Shown piece by piece: positions 9,795-20,050 of a stretch of DNA of 64,000 bases. The DNA comes from Saccharicrinis sp963667815 (GTDB lineage Bacteria; Bacteroidota; Bacteroidia; Bacteroidales; Marinilabiliaceae): the NCBI GenBank assembly GCA_963667815.1, contig OY764021.1. One strand, given 5' to 3'. Both the position numbers and the translations under genes were made by a program. The first letter of the stretch is position 1, and each line of letters starts with the position of its first letter. The notes under the pieces were generated by a model. That model did no database searches. It was not told the origin of the DNA and was given only the letters and a program-made list of their open reading frames with translations.

Positions 9795-10559
9795 TTGAAA
9801 ATTACTTTTTTAGGGACGGGAACATCACAAGGGGTACCTGTAATTGCTTGCGATTGTAGGGTTTGTAAATCAAAAGATACAAGAGATATTCGTTTACGCT
9901 CATCAGTATTGATTGAGGTGGGAGGGATAACACTTGTTATTGATTCCGGACCGGATTTTAGGCAGCAGATGTTACGAGCTGATGTAAAGTCGTTGGATGG
10001 GATACTATTTACACACGAACATAAAGATCATATTGCAGGTCTGGACGATGTTAGAGCTTTTAATTGGGTAAACAAACGCCATGTGGATGTTTACGCAGAA
10101 AGCAGAGTGATTACAGCGTTAAAAAACGAATTTGGTTATGCCTTTGCTGAAAATCCTTACCCCGGAGTGCCTAAAATTGATTTAAATACAATTACTGAAG
10201 AACCTTTTATGGTTAAGGAAATTAAGGTGATTCCAATCCGAGGTAAACATATGCATCTTCCTGTTTTAGGTTTTAGAATTGGTGATTTTACGTATTTAAC
10301 TGATTTTAATTATATATCAAACAGTGAATTGGAAAAGGTAAAAGGCTCAAGAGTGTTGGTCGTTAATGGTGTACGAAAAGAACCGCATGTTTCTCATTAT
10401 TGTTTGTCAGAAGCTATTGATGTGATACAAAAAGCCAATCCCGAATTAGGTTATGTTACTCATATATCTCATCAATTAGGTTTATACGTAGAGGAAGATT
10501 CGTTATTGCCGGATAATGTTCATCTGGCTTATGATGGATTGGAGCTAAATATAAAATAA
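9795..10559 (+). CDS. MBL-fold metallo-hydrolase, PhnP-like
   Basis: Metallo-beta-lactamase-fold phosphodiesterase of 254 residues, close to the PhnP (phosphoribosyl 1,2-cyclic phosphate phosphodiesterase) group. Start GTGTSQGVPVIACDC includes the cysteine pair (CDCRVC) typical of PhnP-like proteins. The metal motif THEHKDH appears near residue 78-84, with further His ligands in GKHMH and the terminal THISHQLG. The start is a TTG immediately before the conserved KITFLG strand; no ATG fits. No phn genes are nearby, so the physiological substrate is open. Confidence 0.85.
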   Translation: MKITFLGTGTSQGVPVIACDCRVCKSKDTRDIRLRSSVLIEVGGITLVIDSGPDFRQQMLRADVKSLDGILFTHEHKDHIAGLDDVRAFNWVNKRHVDVYAESRVITALKNEFGYAFAENPYPGVPKIDLNTITEEPFMVKEIKVIPIRGKHMHLPVLGFRIGDFTYLTDFNYISNSELEKVKGSRVLVVNGVRKEPHVSHYCLSEAIDVIQKANPELGYVTHISHQLGLYVEEDSLLPDNVHLAYDGLELNIK

Positions 10560-10655
10560 TCAATACATCATAATAGTTTTTATAGAATTGACATTGATTA
10601 AATGTTTGGTTACATTTAATCTCATTTGTTTACCATATCTGTAAAACCTATTATC

Positions 10656-13600
10656 ATGAAAAGTTTTCTTTCCTTAGTCTTTTTAGTGACTTTTACATTA
10701 TTAAATTTACCAATTAATGCTCAATCTGAAGGTGCAACCAGGTTAATGCACAGCCCTGCCATTTCTGAAAATAACATAGCCTTTATATATGCTGAAGATC
10801 TATGGATTGCAGATTCAGAAGGGAAAAATCCTCATCGATTAACAATAGATGAGGGAGTTGAATCCAATCCTGTATTTTCTCCAGATGGAAAATACATTGC
10901 TTTTAGTGCTGAATATGATGGTAATAAGGATGTGTTTATTATTCCTTCGACGGGAGGAATCCCCCAAAGATTAACATGGCATCCATCTGCAGATATTGTA
11001 AGGGGATTTACGCCCAATGGCGATTCTGTTTTATTTAATTCGCAGAGAAGTGTTTTTACCAGAAGATACGCCAAGTTATATACAGTATCCATAAAAGGAG
11101 GTAATCCAACCGAATTACCCATTCCAACGGCTTTTAGCTCCAGTTATTCACCTGATGGTAATTTTATTGTTTATTCGCCATGTATGGAAGTATTTCATCA
11201 ATGGAAGAATTACAGAGGAGGTACGCAATCAAAATTGTGGATTTACAATGTGAAAACGCACGATGTGGAAGTCATTTCAAAACCTGAAGGAGGATGTAAT
11301 GATTATGATCCGAAATGGATTTTAAACAATATTTATTTTTTAAGTGATCGTAATGGGGAGTTTAATATATATTCATACAATACAACCAATAAAAAGATTA
11401 CGCAACATACATTTTTTGATGATTTTCCGGTAGAACATATAGCATGTAGCAAAAATAGAGTGTTGTTTGAGCAGGCAGGGAGCTTTCATGTTTTTGACAG
11501 GATTGGAGAAGCTAGTAGAGATCTTCCAATTTCAATAGCTACTGATTTATTAGAGTTAAGGCCAAGGTATGTATCTGGAAATAAATATATAAGAAGTGCA
11601 GATGTGTCTCCTTCGGGTATTAGGGCTGTTTTTGATTTTAGAGGAGATATTGTTACCCTACCTGCAGATAAAGGTGATATGGAAAACCTGACTCAAACGC
11701 CTGGTGTTCATGAGCAATATCCAGCATGGTCTCCGGATGGTAAAACAATAGCTTATTTTTCGGATGAAACAGGTGAGTATGCACTGCATTTGAAAAATAT
11801 GGATACAAAAGATATAAAGAAGGTGCAATTAGAAGGGACTGGCTTTTATGGTAATATACATTGGGCTCCCAATAGCGAAAAGTTATGCTATGTCGATAAT
11901 GGACGAAACTTTTATTTGTATGATGTAAAAACTTCTTTAACTACAAAAATAACTACAAATCCTATATATATGGGAGGCGCTTTACTTGATATGTTTTGTT
12001 CCTGGTCTCCGGATTCTAAGTGGATTAGTTATTTCAAATTTATAGAAACAAGTTTTCAGAAAGCATTTGTATATTCCTTGGAAGAAAATAAATCATATGC
12101 ATTATCAGATGGACTTTCTTCTGTTACAGAAGTAGTTTTTGATCCTGGTGGTAAATATCTTTATATGTTGGCTTCAACTGATGCAGGTCCGGTTTTAAAT
12201 TGGTTTGATCAATCGAGTATTGATATGGAAATGACATATTCTATTTATTTGGTGACCTTACAAAATGAAACAAAATCGCCATTGGCAAAAGAAAACGATA
12301 TGGAGAATGATGAGAAAACTGAAGAGGAAGACGATAAAGACAAAGAGGAAGTACAAGTAAGTATAGATTGGGATCATTTTGATCAAAGAATTATTTCATT
12401 ACCATTAAAACCAGCTGGATATTATCGTTTAACGAGTCCTGAAGAAGGAAAAATTCTTTATTTAAAAGAAAAGAAAGATAAAGAAGGAGGTGCACTAGAT
12501 ATGATGATGATGTACACTTTAAAAGATAAGGAAGAAAAGGAAATAATGGAAGCCAATTATTATAAGCTTACAGCAAATAATAAAAAGCTGTTATTTTTAA
12601 ATAAGGATAAGTGGGGTATTGCAGAAGTGGGTAAAAAACCAGAAAAAGACAATCTTAACACAGAACAGATGGAGATAAAAATAGATCCGACAAAGGAGTG
12701 GACTAATATTTTTAATGAGGCCTGGAAAGTGAACAGAGATTATTTTTATGATCCGGGAATGCATGGATGCGACTGGGATGCGATGAAAGAAAAATATAGT
12801 GTTTTCTTAAATGATATTTCCTGTAGAAGTGACTTATACAGAGTAATGCAGTGGATGTTTAGTGAATTGGCTGTAGGTCATCATCGTTTTACCAGCGGAG
12901 GCGATAAATATCAAAATCCACCTAAGATAAAAGGAGGTTTATTAGGAGCCGATTATAAAGTGGTAAATAATAGATTTCAGATTACGAAGATTTATGGTGG
13001 ATTGAATTGGAATCCGGATTTACGATCTCCATTAACTGAGCCTGGAATTAATATTAAGGAAGGAGATTTTATTATTGCCATTAATGGCAAAGAAGTTTAT
13101 GCCAATGAAAATTTCTATAGTTTCTTTGAAAATACAGCAGATAAAATTATCAAACTTAAAGTAAGTAAATATGAAAACGGGAGTGAGGCGAGAGTTTTTG
13201 ATGTAGTGCCTTTGAATAACGAAAATGGCTTAAGAAATAGGGATTGGGTTGAATCAAACCTTAAAAAAGTAAATGATGCAACAGATGGAACAGTGGCTTA
13301 TGTTTATGTTCCCAACACTACAGTAGCAGGACATGAATACTTTAAACGTTACTTTTTTCCTCAGGTTAATAAAAAGGCAATTATCATAGATGAACGTTAC
13401 AATGGTGGCGGTCAGTTGGCAGATTATTATATTGATATATTAAAAAGACCATATCAATCAAGTTGGAATTTCAGATATGGTAAAGATTATAAAGCGCCCA
13501 ATGCTTCCATACAAGGCCCTAAAGTGATGTTGATTAATGAAGGAGCAGGTTCAGGAGGAGATTATTTACCCTGGATGTTTAGAAAATTTGGATTAGGAAC

Positions 13601-13895
13601 AATCATTGGTACACGTACATGGGGTGGATTGGTAGGTATAACAGGTTATCCTGAGTTTATTGATGGTGGTTCGGTTACTGCTCCAAACTTAGCATTTTGG
13701 ACGGAAGAAGAAGGGTTTGGAGTTGAAAATGTGGGTGTTGCTCCAGATATTGAGGTTGAACAATGGCCAAAGTTAATTATTGAAGGACGGGATCCACAAT
13801 TAGAAAAGGCTATTGAGGTTATATTAAGGCAATTGGAAGAAAATCCACCTAAAGAACCTGTTCGTCCGGAATATCCAATAAGAGTTAGAAAATAA
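10656..13895 (+). CDS. Tricorn-like S41 family serine protease, secreted
   Basis: Large peptidase of about 1079 residues with a signal peptide (KSFLSLVFLVTFTLLNLPINA). Order: beta-propeller repeats with WD40/TolB-like SPDGKYIAF, SPDGKTIAYFSD and APNSEKLCYV motifs (about residues 30-520), an acidic E/D/K-rich linker (about 550-570), the C1 core region from about residue 690, a PDZ-like domain with INIKEGDFIIAINGKEV (about 805-825), and a C2 catalytic part. The nucleophile serine is in EGAGSGGDYLPW, near residue 966, and GTRTWGGLVG follows. It probably degrades peptides in the periplasm. The ATG at 10656 fits the signal peptide; a TTG at 10626 is less likely. Confidence 0.92.
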   Translation: MKSFLSLVFLVTFTLLNLPINAQSEGATRLMHSPAISENNIAFIYAEDLWIADSEGKNPHRLTIDEGVESNPVFSPDGKYIAFSAEYDGNKDVFIIPSTGGIPQRLTWHPSADIVRGFTPNGDSVLFNSQRSVFTRRYAKLYTVSIKGGNPTELPIPTAFSSSYSPDGNFIVYSPCMEVFHQWKNYRGGTQSKLWIYNVKTHDVEVISKPEGGCNDYDPKWILNNIYFLSDRNGEFNIYSYNTTNKKITQHTFFDDFPVEHIACSKNRVLFEQAGSFHVFDRIGEASRDLPISIATDLLELRPRYVSGNKYIRSADVSPSGIRAVFDFRGDIVTLPADKGDMENLTQTPGVHEQYPAWSPDGKTIAYFSDETGEYALHLKNMDTKDIKKVQLEGTGFYGNIHWAPNSEKLCYVDNGRNFYLYDVKTSLTTKITTNPIYMGGALLDMFCSWSPDSKWISYFKFIETSFQKAFVYSLEENKSYALSDGLSSVTEVVFDPGGKYLYMLASTDAGPVLNWFDQSSIDMEMTYSIYLVTLQNETKSPLAKENDMENDEKTEEEDDKDKEEVQVSIDWDHFDQRIISLPLKPAGYYRLTSPEEGKILYLKEKKDKEGGALDMMMMYTLKDKEEKEIMEANYYKLTANNKKLLFLNKDKWGIAEVGKKPEKDNLNTEQMEIKIDPTKEWTNIFNEAWKVNRDYFYDPGMHGCDWDAMKEKYSVFLNDISCRSDLYRVMQWMFSELAVGHHRFTSGGDKYQNPPKIKGGLLGADYKVVNNRFQITKIYGGLNWNPDLRSPLTEPGINIKEGDFIIAINGKEVYANENFYSFFENTADKIIKLKVSKYENGSEARVFDVVPLNNENGLRNRDWVESNLKKVNDATDGTVAYVYVPNTTVAGHEYFKRYFFPQVNKKAIIIDERYNGGGQLADYYIDILKRPYQSSWNFRYGKDYKAPNASIQGPKVMLINEGAGSGGDYLPWMFRKFGLGTIIGTRTWGGLVGITGYPEFIDGGSVTAPNLAFWTEEEGFGVENVGVAPDIEVEQWPKLIIEGRDPQLEKAIEVILRQLEENPPKEPVRPEYPIRVRK

Positions 13896-13900
13896 GTGAA

Positions 13901-13935
13901 ATTCCCCCGTTTAATGTTTGTTTAAACGGGGGAAT
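13901..13935. terminator. Bidirectional hairpin terminator
   Basis: Perfect 14-bp inverted repeat (ATTCCCCCGTTTAA at 13901-13914 with 13922-13935) between convergent genes, 6 bp after the protease stop and 12 bp after the barrel-protein stop on the other strand. Confidence 0.88.
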
Positions 13936-13947
13936 ACTTATAGGTTT

Positions 13948-15816
13948 TTATTCAAAACGATCAGAATATGGTTTTTTGATATCAAAAGATTTGAAACCAC
14001 CAACATCTTCTCCGGATAATCTAAAATCAAAAGTGGTTCCTCCCAAAGGAATTCTGGGAAAGTAAGCCAATTGAAATTGTATGGTATTGAATACCAAGTT
14101 GTCATTTCTGATTCTAATGCCCACACCAATTGAATAGTAGGGCTTGGTGCCAAATAGTATTTTGTTCTCACTGATCCATCCAATATCAGCAAAACTAAAA
14201 GGTACCACTTTAAACCCTAAAATTTCAGTAGGAGTAAACAATACGCTTTCAGAGTTTAATACAAACTTTTGTGTTCCTTTTAAATCACGACTACGGTATG
14301 ATGATATTCCTTGAGAATTTTGTGTTAAATAAAAGTATTGTGGACGATCAAGATGCATTGCTCTGGTATAATATAACGAAACAAAGTACCTTAACTGACT
14401 ATTACCAATCCTTTTTAAGGATGAAATATATCTGGAGTTATAACTCATTAAAGTTCTTTCAGTATTCGAATTGTAGAAAAAAGAATTAAAATCAGCACTC
14501 AGGTAAATATAACCTTTGTTAGGAACAATAGCCGATCCCAGAGATAGATGACTCCCAATAAAATAACGGTTCTTTTGTTCATTGTAGTTATATCCGAAAG
14601 TCATTGAAGATAAAAAGCCATAAGGAACATCTTCAATTCTACCATAATTGTAAATAAGCGTGTTTTTATAATAACTTCTCTTGTTAAAGGATATTCCTGT
14701 AAAAAAATAGTAATTGGGTAAATAATATGCATCATATTCTATTGAATCAGTCAGATTGAAGTATTTATTTATAATTACCTGTCCTAGTAAACCAATCGTA
14801 GATCTGTTAAAATAGTTTGGTGCATTTATAAGAAATGTTCTACCTAACCAATAATCCTGATTTAAATAATCATAGTTGTTATTAACCAGATCTTCAATTT
14901 CAGAATCGCCAGGCACTCTGTAGTTTCTTTTGATATGAATACCTCCTGCATATTTAATTTCAGGAATAAAAAAATCTTTGTTCAATCCAAAATTGAAAAA
15001 ATGATCATTCTGTGTGTTGTTAATTTCAGTAGCAAAAGATATATATGAACCGTAGATATTATCCCATTTAATACTTTCATCAAATCCAAAACTATTGTAT
15101 TCAGTAGCTCGTGTATCTATTGAGTGATTCATTTCGAGTCCGTATCCAAAAACATTTTTACTGTATATACCAACACTTCCACGTTTTGTTGATAGTGAAA
15201 AATTGGCACCATAGGGATATGAATCCTGTGTTATTACTAAAACATCAACCAGAGAGGTGTCTTTGTTGGCAGGTTCAATTACAATAAGTGCATTAGTAAT
15301 AAAGTTTAAAGATCTCAGCATTCTTTCACTCTCATTTACATCTTGCAAATTTAGCAGTTCACCGTTTTTAAATGTAAGTGAATTTTTAATGATGCTTTGT
15401 TTCGTTTGAAAACGAAGTTTGGTTAGTGTTTTTTCAAGATTATTAGTAGTAAAATCAATGGTATCTAAAATATTTCGGGCAAAGGGTGATATCTGTTTTA
15501 TATTTATCGAACGAATAATTTTTTGATTGTATTTCTGGTACTCGTTTTCAATGGATAATAGTAACTCGTTAGCAGAAACATTAGAGTCTTTAGATACAAC
15601 CAGCCATTCATATAATTTATTATATATAAAACTACTGTCCTTATTGGTTTTTAATAATTGCTGTATTGAGCTGTTTGTAATTTTAAGAGAATCGTTAAGA
15701 TCTTTCTGTGCATGAGAAATATAAACATTACAACAAAAAAACAAAGCTACCCAAAGTAGCTTTTTAAAAATAACCTTTTTAACCTGTTTTAATATGTATG
15801 TTATTATGTTTTCCAA
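13948..15816 (-). CDS. Predicted outer-membrane beta-barrel protein (POTRA/Omp85-like)
   Basis: 622-residue protein with an N-terminal hydrophobic signal (KLLWVALFFCCNVYISHA). Residues about 125-210 look like a POTRA-type domain: SLTFKNGELLNLQDVNESERMLRSL closely resembles the assembly-factor pattern, followed by VDVLVITQDSYPYG. The rest has alternating aromatic/polar strands and ends in short beta-hairpins with VGIRIRNDNLVFNTIQFQLAYFPR, as in Omp85-type barrels. The terminal residue is Glu rather than Phe/Trp. No specific ortholog recognised; a role in outer-membrane assembly or lipid handling is inference. Confidence 0.65.
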   Translation of the reverse strand: MENIITYILKQVKKVIFKKLLWVALFFCCNVYISHAQKDLNDSLKITNSSIQQLLKTNKDSSFIYNKLYEWLVVSKDSNVSANELLLSIENEYQKYNQKIIRSINIKQISPFARNILDTIDFTTNNLEKTLTKLRFQTKQSIIKNSLTFKNGELLNLQDVNESERMLRSLNFITNALIVIEPANKDTSLVDVLVITQDSYPYGANFSLSTKRGSVGIYSKNVFGYGLEMNHSIDTRATEYNSFGFDESIKWDNIYGSYISFATEINNTQNDHFFNFGLNKDFFIPEIKYAGGIHIKRNYRVPGDSEIEDLVNNNYDYLNQDYWLGRTFLINAPNYFNRSTIGLLGQVIINKYFNLTDSIEYDAYYLPNYYFFTGISFNKRSYYKNTLIYNYGRIEDVPYGFLSSMTFGYNYNEQKNRYFIGSHLSLGSAIVPNKGYIYLSADFNSFFYNSNTERTLMSYNSRYISSLKRIGNSQLRYFVSLYYTRAMHLDRPQYFYLTQNSQGISSYRSRDLKGTQKFVLNSESVLFTPTEILGFKVVPFSFADIGWISENKILFGTKPYYSIGVGIRIRNDNLVFNTIQFQLAYFPRIPLGGTTFDFRLSGEDVGGFKSFDIKKPYSDRFE

Positions 15817-15853
15817 AGCATACCAAATATACTTATTTAATATAAAAAATCAG

Positions 15854-16119
15854 AGCTGTCCCAAATATTATATATTAACTGGCGTTTCACCCAGACCCGA
15901 CTTCCTTTTTTAGCTTGATCCAAAAAAGGAAGGAAAAAAGATCAAGGCTGCACCCACTTCTCTCAAAAAAACTAAGGCTATTTGACTGAAATCGTTTAAA
16001 CTCACTGCATTCAAACAAAAACGATTTTTAATCGTCAAACTAACCTGGTTTTTTGGTTCACTGGCTGAGGTCAACTTTGAACCTATGCTTGAGAGAATCC
16101 CTTTTTTTATTTAGGACAG
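15854..16119. repeat. Interspersed non-coding repeat with inverted ends
   Basis: Between the barrel-protein and PepSY-type genes lies a stretch of about 265 bp with no gene. Its ends are inverted copies of CTGTCCYAAATA. Inside, CTTGATC and GATCAAG flank two purine-rich AAAAAAGGAAGG blocks, and AAATCGTTTAAAC and AACAAAAACGATTT make another stem. Similar CTTGATCCAAAAAAGGAAG-containing repeats are common in Bacteroidota genomes (recollection, not searched). The right end overlaps the stop codon of the next gene. Confidence 0.6.
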
Positions 16120-16671
16120 ATGTGATAAAAAATAAATGATAATTGGAAATATCAAGCCTAGTGCGATTAAAGTAAAACCACGCCATTTAAAACCCTTTTT
16201 GCCTTTTAAAATAACAGAACCGCTTATGGCCAATATAATAAGGCATATAGCAAACATATCGGAAAAATACTTCCAGATAATACCAGGGTTAAAATGTAAA
16301 TAATTAATAGCGTTAAAAAGAGGTCTGCTTTTTAATTCTTCAAAAAATATTGTTCCTGAATTGTTGTTGAAGGTAATGGATGATCCTTTAGATAGGAATA
16401 TTTTTAATACATCATTTTGTGGGAAGTAATGTTTTTTATATTCCTCTTTAGTTTGTGTTAAAGTTATGATTTGGTTGATTGTTTCCTGAGATTTAATGGA
16501 TTGAACTGAATCTAACTTATAATTAATTGTATTGGTGTTAATAATATAATTAGGATTCCAATCGTGCTTATGATTAAGTGCTATTCCGCTTAATGCGTAT
16601 ATAATAATCATACCTGAGAAAAAGTAGCCCAGGTCTCTGTGTATAATACGGTTTAGTTTTCTAAATTTCAT
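16111..16671 (-). CDS. PepSY-associated TM-helix family protein
   Basis: 186-residue membrane protein. From the ATG at 16671 it begins KFRKLNRIIHRDLGYFFSG, a signature of PepSY-associated transmembrane proteins. It has an N-terminal helix (FFSGMIIIYALSGIAL), a periplasmic portion of about 100 residues, then LHFNPGIIWKYFSDMFAICLIILAISGSVIL and a last helix. The upstream in-frame codons to 16737 contain a terminator hairpin, so the longer start is rejected. Such proteins often accompany iron reduction or uptake systems; none is seen beside it. The stop lies in the interspersed repeat. Confidence 0.8.
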   Translation of the reverse strand: MKFRKLNRIIHRDLGYFFSGMIIIYALSGIALNHKHDWNPNYIINTNTINYKLDSVQSIKSQETINQIITLTQTKEEYKKHYFPQNDVLKIFLSKGSSITFNNNSGTIFFEELKSRPLFNAINYLHFNPGIIWKYFSDMFAICLIILAISGSVILKGKKGFKWRGFTLIALGLIFPIIIYFLSHLS

Positions 16672-16681
16672 TTGAATAAAA

Positions 16682-16702
16682 AAGCCGACTAAAAGCCGGC
16701 TT
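16682..16702 (-). terminator. Hairpin terminator
   Basis: On the minus strand AAGCCGG...CGGCTT is followed by a T-run, directly after the lipoprotein stop at 16715. It separates the lipoprotein gene from the PepSY-type gene and supports the short start of the latter. Confidence 0.7.
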
Positions 16703-16714
16703 AAGAACTGTATT

Positions 16715-17209
16715 TTATATTTGCTTATAACTCTCACAAGCCATCACATAACCTTTGGCTTTATCTTCTGATGCACAGGATTCACCTTCAGCATGACCTT
16801 CGTGTTCTTGTATAAATACACTTAAAACTCCTGAGGCAATAACTGTTTCACCCTCAAGAGTAGGTTCAAATTTACTTATATTTTCACCTGCCTCAATTCT
16901 AATAAAAGTAGATTCATCACTTCCTTTTAAAAACATTTTTTTACCTGTCTTTTTACAAGTATGCATTACAAATCCTTGTAATTCTATTTTTTTATCAATG
17001 TATTTATCCGGATTGTTTAGTAATTGATCAACTGTTACAACAGAACTATCACTAACAATAATTTTAGCACTTGCTGCATTTTCAGAACAACATGAAGTAG
17101 TTGCTTTTTGATCTGAACAACAGGCTTTTTCATCATCCTTTTTTGCAGATTTTGAAACACATGCTATTAGTAAAATTGCAAACAGACCACTTAAGAATAA
17201 GTTTTTCAT
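16715..17209 (-). CDS. Predicted lipoprotein with OB-fold-like domain
   Basis: About 164 residues. The signal LFLSGLFAILLIAC is a lipobox, so the mature protein is probably lipid-anchored. A Cys-rich linker (ACCSDQ, SCCSEN) follows. Residues from about 65 show VDQLLNNPDKYIDKKIELQGFVMHTCKKTGKKMFLKG, an OB-fold pattern like cytochrome-maturation-type or tOB proteins; the HTCKKTGKKMF segment may bind metal. A second Cys/His-rich stretch (EHEGHAEGESC) is near the C terminus. Cys and His content suggests metal or redox handling, consistent with the adjacent PepSY-type protein (inference). Start at 17209 fits the signal. Confidence 0.65.
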   Translation of the reverse strand: MKNLFLSGLFAILLIACVSKSAKKDDEKACCSDQKATTSCCSENAASAKIIVSDSSVVTVDQLLNNPDKYIDKKIELQGFVMHTCKKTGKKMFLKGSDESTFIRIEAGENISKFEPTLEGETVIASGVLSVFIQEHEGHAEGESCASEDKAKGYVMACESYKQI

Positions 17210-17459
17210 TTTAAATATTTTCAATTAATAATTGTTTTAGTGTTAACTAAATTTAAGGGATTGTAAAGATAACAAATATAAAAATTAGCCTGATGAAACA
17301 AAAATAAAGGTAAAAATACTTTTATGAGACGAAATATCATGTTTTGAGTGAGTGTTTATGTTAAATTGACATAATATAGTTTGGTTGAGTGTCAAAATGA
17401 CGTAAAATCAATATTGGTTGTAAATTTGATTACATATTGAAAACGAAAATAATTTCATT

Positions 17460-20042
17460 ATGAATTTCAAGGAATATACTATTAAATCGCAAGAGGCAAT
17501 TCAGCAGGCTGTAAATATTGCTTCAGGAAAAGGGCATCAAGCTATTGAGCCTGGACATATTTTGAAGGGGATTATAGAAGTTGAAGAAAATATTATTTCC
17601 TTTTTATTTAGTAAACTTAATATTAATAATATCAATCATACATTAGATGCCATCATAGATTCATATCCAAGAGTTAGTGGAGGGGAACCATATTTATCAA
17701 AGACATCTAATGAAATCCTTCAAAAAGCAAAATCATATTTAAAGGAGTTTAATGATCAATATGTATCTATTGAGCATTTACTTTTAGCCCTTTTATCGGT
17801 TAAAGATGCTGTTTCAAATATGCTAAAAGATGCTGGTGTAACAGAAAAAGATCTGGTTGCAGCTATTAAAGAATTGCGTAAAGGAGCAACAGTTGATTCG
17901 CAGACTGCAGAAGATAATTTTAATGCGCTAAACAGGTTTGCCATCAATTTAAATGAGCAAGCTCGTAATGGTAAGCTTGATCCTGTTATTGGCAGAGATG
18001 AGGAAATAAGACGTGTACTTCAGATTCTATCTCGAAGAACCAAAAACAATCCAATTTTAATTGGAGAGCCGGGAGTAGGTAAAACTGCTATAGGAGAAGG
18101 TTTGGCCATAAGAATTGTTAATGGCGATGTTCCGGAAAACCTAAAATCTAAAATGATTTATTCTTTGGATATGGGAGCCTTAGTGGCCGGAGCAAAATAT
18201 AAAGGTGAATTTGAAGAGCGTTTAAAGGCTGTTGTTAAAGAGGTAATAGGCAGTAATGGAGATATCATCTTGTTTATTGATGAAATACATACTCTTGTAG
18301 GAGCCGGAAAGGGAGAAGGAGCAATGGATGCTGCTAATATTTTAAAACCGGCTTTGGCACGTGGTGAATTACGTGCTGTTGGAGCAACAACTTTAAATGA
18401 ATACCAAAAGTATTTTGAAAAAGATAAGGCACTGGAGAGACGATTCCAGATTGTACGTGTGGATGAACCGGATGTAATCAGTGCCATTTCTATTTTAAGA
18501 GGATTAAAAGAAAGGTATGAAAATCACCATAAGGTAAGAATTAAAGATGATGCTATTATAGCGGCTGTAAACCTAAGTAATAAATATATTGCTGATCGGT
18601 TTTTGCCAGATAAGGCTATTGATTTAATTGATGAGGCTGCTTCAAAACTTCGACTAGAGATGAACTCTGTACCCGAGGAAATTGATGAGCTGGATAGAAA
18701 AGTGAGCCAGCTTGAGATTGAAAGGGAAGCGATTAAAAGAGAAGGGGATAAACTGAAACTTGAAGTATTGAATGCTGAATTGGCTCAATTAAAAGATGAG
18801 CGATCAACCCTAAGAGCTAAATGGCAGGAAGAAAAGAATATAGTGGATCAGATTCAAAGCTTTAAATCAAATATTGAGGAATATAAATTTCAGGCAGAGA
18901 AGGCAGAGCGAGAGGGACAATTTGATAAAGTTGCTGAATTAAGATATGGAAAAATTAAAGAGGCTGAAGAGAAGATTGTTGAGCTAAAAGGCATTTTAAG
19001 TCAAAAACAGTCTGAAAATCCAATGCTTAAAGAAGAAGTGGATTCTGAAGATGTGGCTGGTGTAATTAGCAGATGGACTGGAATTCCAATAACAAAAATG
19101 ATGAAAAGTGAAAAGGAAAAACTGCTTTCATTAGAAGAGGAATTGCATAAAAGGGTTGTTGGACAAAATGATGCCATTGAAGCAGTATCTGATGCCATAA
19201 GAAGGAGCAGGGCCGGGTTACAGGATGAGAAAAGACCTGTTGGTTCATTTATATTTCTTGGTATGTCGGGAGTGGGAAAAACTGAGTTGGCAAAAACGCT
19301 GGCGTCCTTCTTGTTTGATGATGAGAATAAGATGACCCGTATTGATATGTCTGAATTTCAGGAGAGACACTCCGTATCACGTTTGATTGGAGCGCCTCCG
19401 GGATATGTTGGTTATGATGAGGGAGGACAGTTAACAGAGGCAGTTCGACGTAAACCATATTCGGTAGTGTTATTGGATGAGATTGAAAAAGCACATCCTG
19501 ATGTATTTAATGTACTATTACAGGTATTGGATGATGGACGATTAACGGATAATAAAGGCCGTGTTGTTGATTTTAAAAATACCATTATCATAATGACGTC
19601 AAATGCCGGGTCGGATATTATTCAACGAAATTTTGATGGTGTAAAAGAAGAGAATATTCCGGAAGTTACAGAAAAGTCGAAGACTGAAGTATTTCATTTG
19701 CTACGTCAATCAATTCGACCTGAATTTTTAAACAGGATTGATGACATTATCATGTTTACTCCTTTAACACATAAGGAGATTAAGGAGATTGTAGTATTGC
19801 AGATTAATGCTATTAAAAAAGCATTGCAATCAAAAATGGTGGAAATTGATATTACAGATGGGGCAGTGGAATATATTGCAAACGTAGGCTTTGATCCTTT
19901 ATTTGGTGCCAGACCAATAAAAAGGGTGGTTCAAAAGAGCATTTTGAATGAACTCTCGAAACGAATCCTATCTGATGAAATAACTAAAGATGAAAAGATT
20001 ATTATAGATTCAGATGGTAAGGATTTAATATTCAGAAACTAA
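17460..20042 (+). CDS. clpB: ATP-dependent disaggregase ClpB
   Basis: AAA+ chaperone that rescues aggregated proteins with DnaK. Length 860 is standard. It has the N-terminal Clp-N repeat domain (about 1-145), NBD1 with Walker A GEPGVGKTA (about residue 203) and Walker B ILFIDEIHTLVGAG, the coiled-coil M domain (about 400-520), and NBD2 with GMSGVGKTELA (about 602) and VLLDEIEKAHPDVFNVLLQ. The C-terminal small domain ends LSKRILSDEI. M-domain presence distinguishes it from ClpC/ClpA. Monocistronic, with a downstream terminator. No recognisable CIRCE upstream. Confidence 0.96.
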   Translation: MNFKEYTIKSQEAIQQAVNIASGKGHQAIEPGHILKGIIEVEENIISFLFSKLNINNINHTLDAIIDSYPRVSGGEPYLSKTSNEILQKAKSYLKEFNDQYVSIEHLLLALLSVKDAVSNMLKDAGVTEKDLVAAIKELRKGATVDSQTAEDNFNALNRFAINLNEQARNGKLDPVIGRDEEIRRVLQILSRRTKNNPILIGEPGVGKTAIGEGLAIRIVNGDVPENLKSKMIYSLDMGALVAGAKYKGEFEERLKAVVKEVIGSNGDIILFIDEIHTLVGAGKGEGAMDAANILKPALARGELRAVGATTLNEYQKYFEKDKALERRFQIVRVDEPDVISAISILRGLKERYENHHKVRIKDDAIIAAVNLSNKYIADRFLPDKAIDLIDEAASKLRLEMNSVPEEIDELDRKVSQLEIEREAIKREGDKLKLEVLNAELAQLKDERSTLRAKWQEEKNIVDQIQSFKSNIEEYKFQAEKAEREGQFDKVAELRYGKIKEAEEKIVELKGILSQKQSENPMLKEEVDSEDVAGVISRWTGIPITKMMKSEKEKLLSLEEELHKRVVGQNDAIEAVSDAIRRSRAGLQDEKRPVGSFIFLGMSGVGKTELAKTLASFLFDDENKMTRIDMSEFQERHSVSRLIGAPPGYVGYDEGGQLTEAVRRKPYSVVLLDEIEKAHPDVFNVLLQVLDDGRLTDNKGRVVDFKNTIIIMTSNAGSDIIQRNFDGVKEENIPEVTEKSKTEVFHLLRQSIRPEFLNRIDDIIMFTPLTHKEIKEIVVLQINAIKKALQSKMVEIDITDGAVEYIANVGFDPLFGARPIKRVVQKSILNELSKRILSDEITKDEKIIIDSDGKDLIFRN

Positions 20043-20050
20043 AAAACAAA

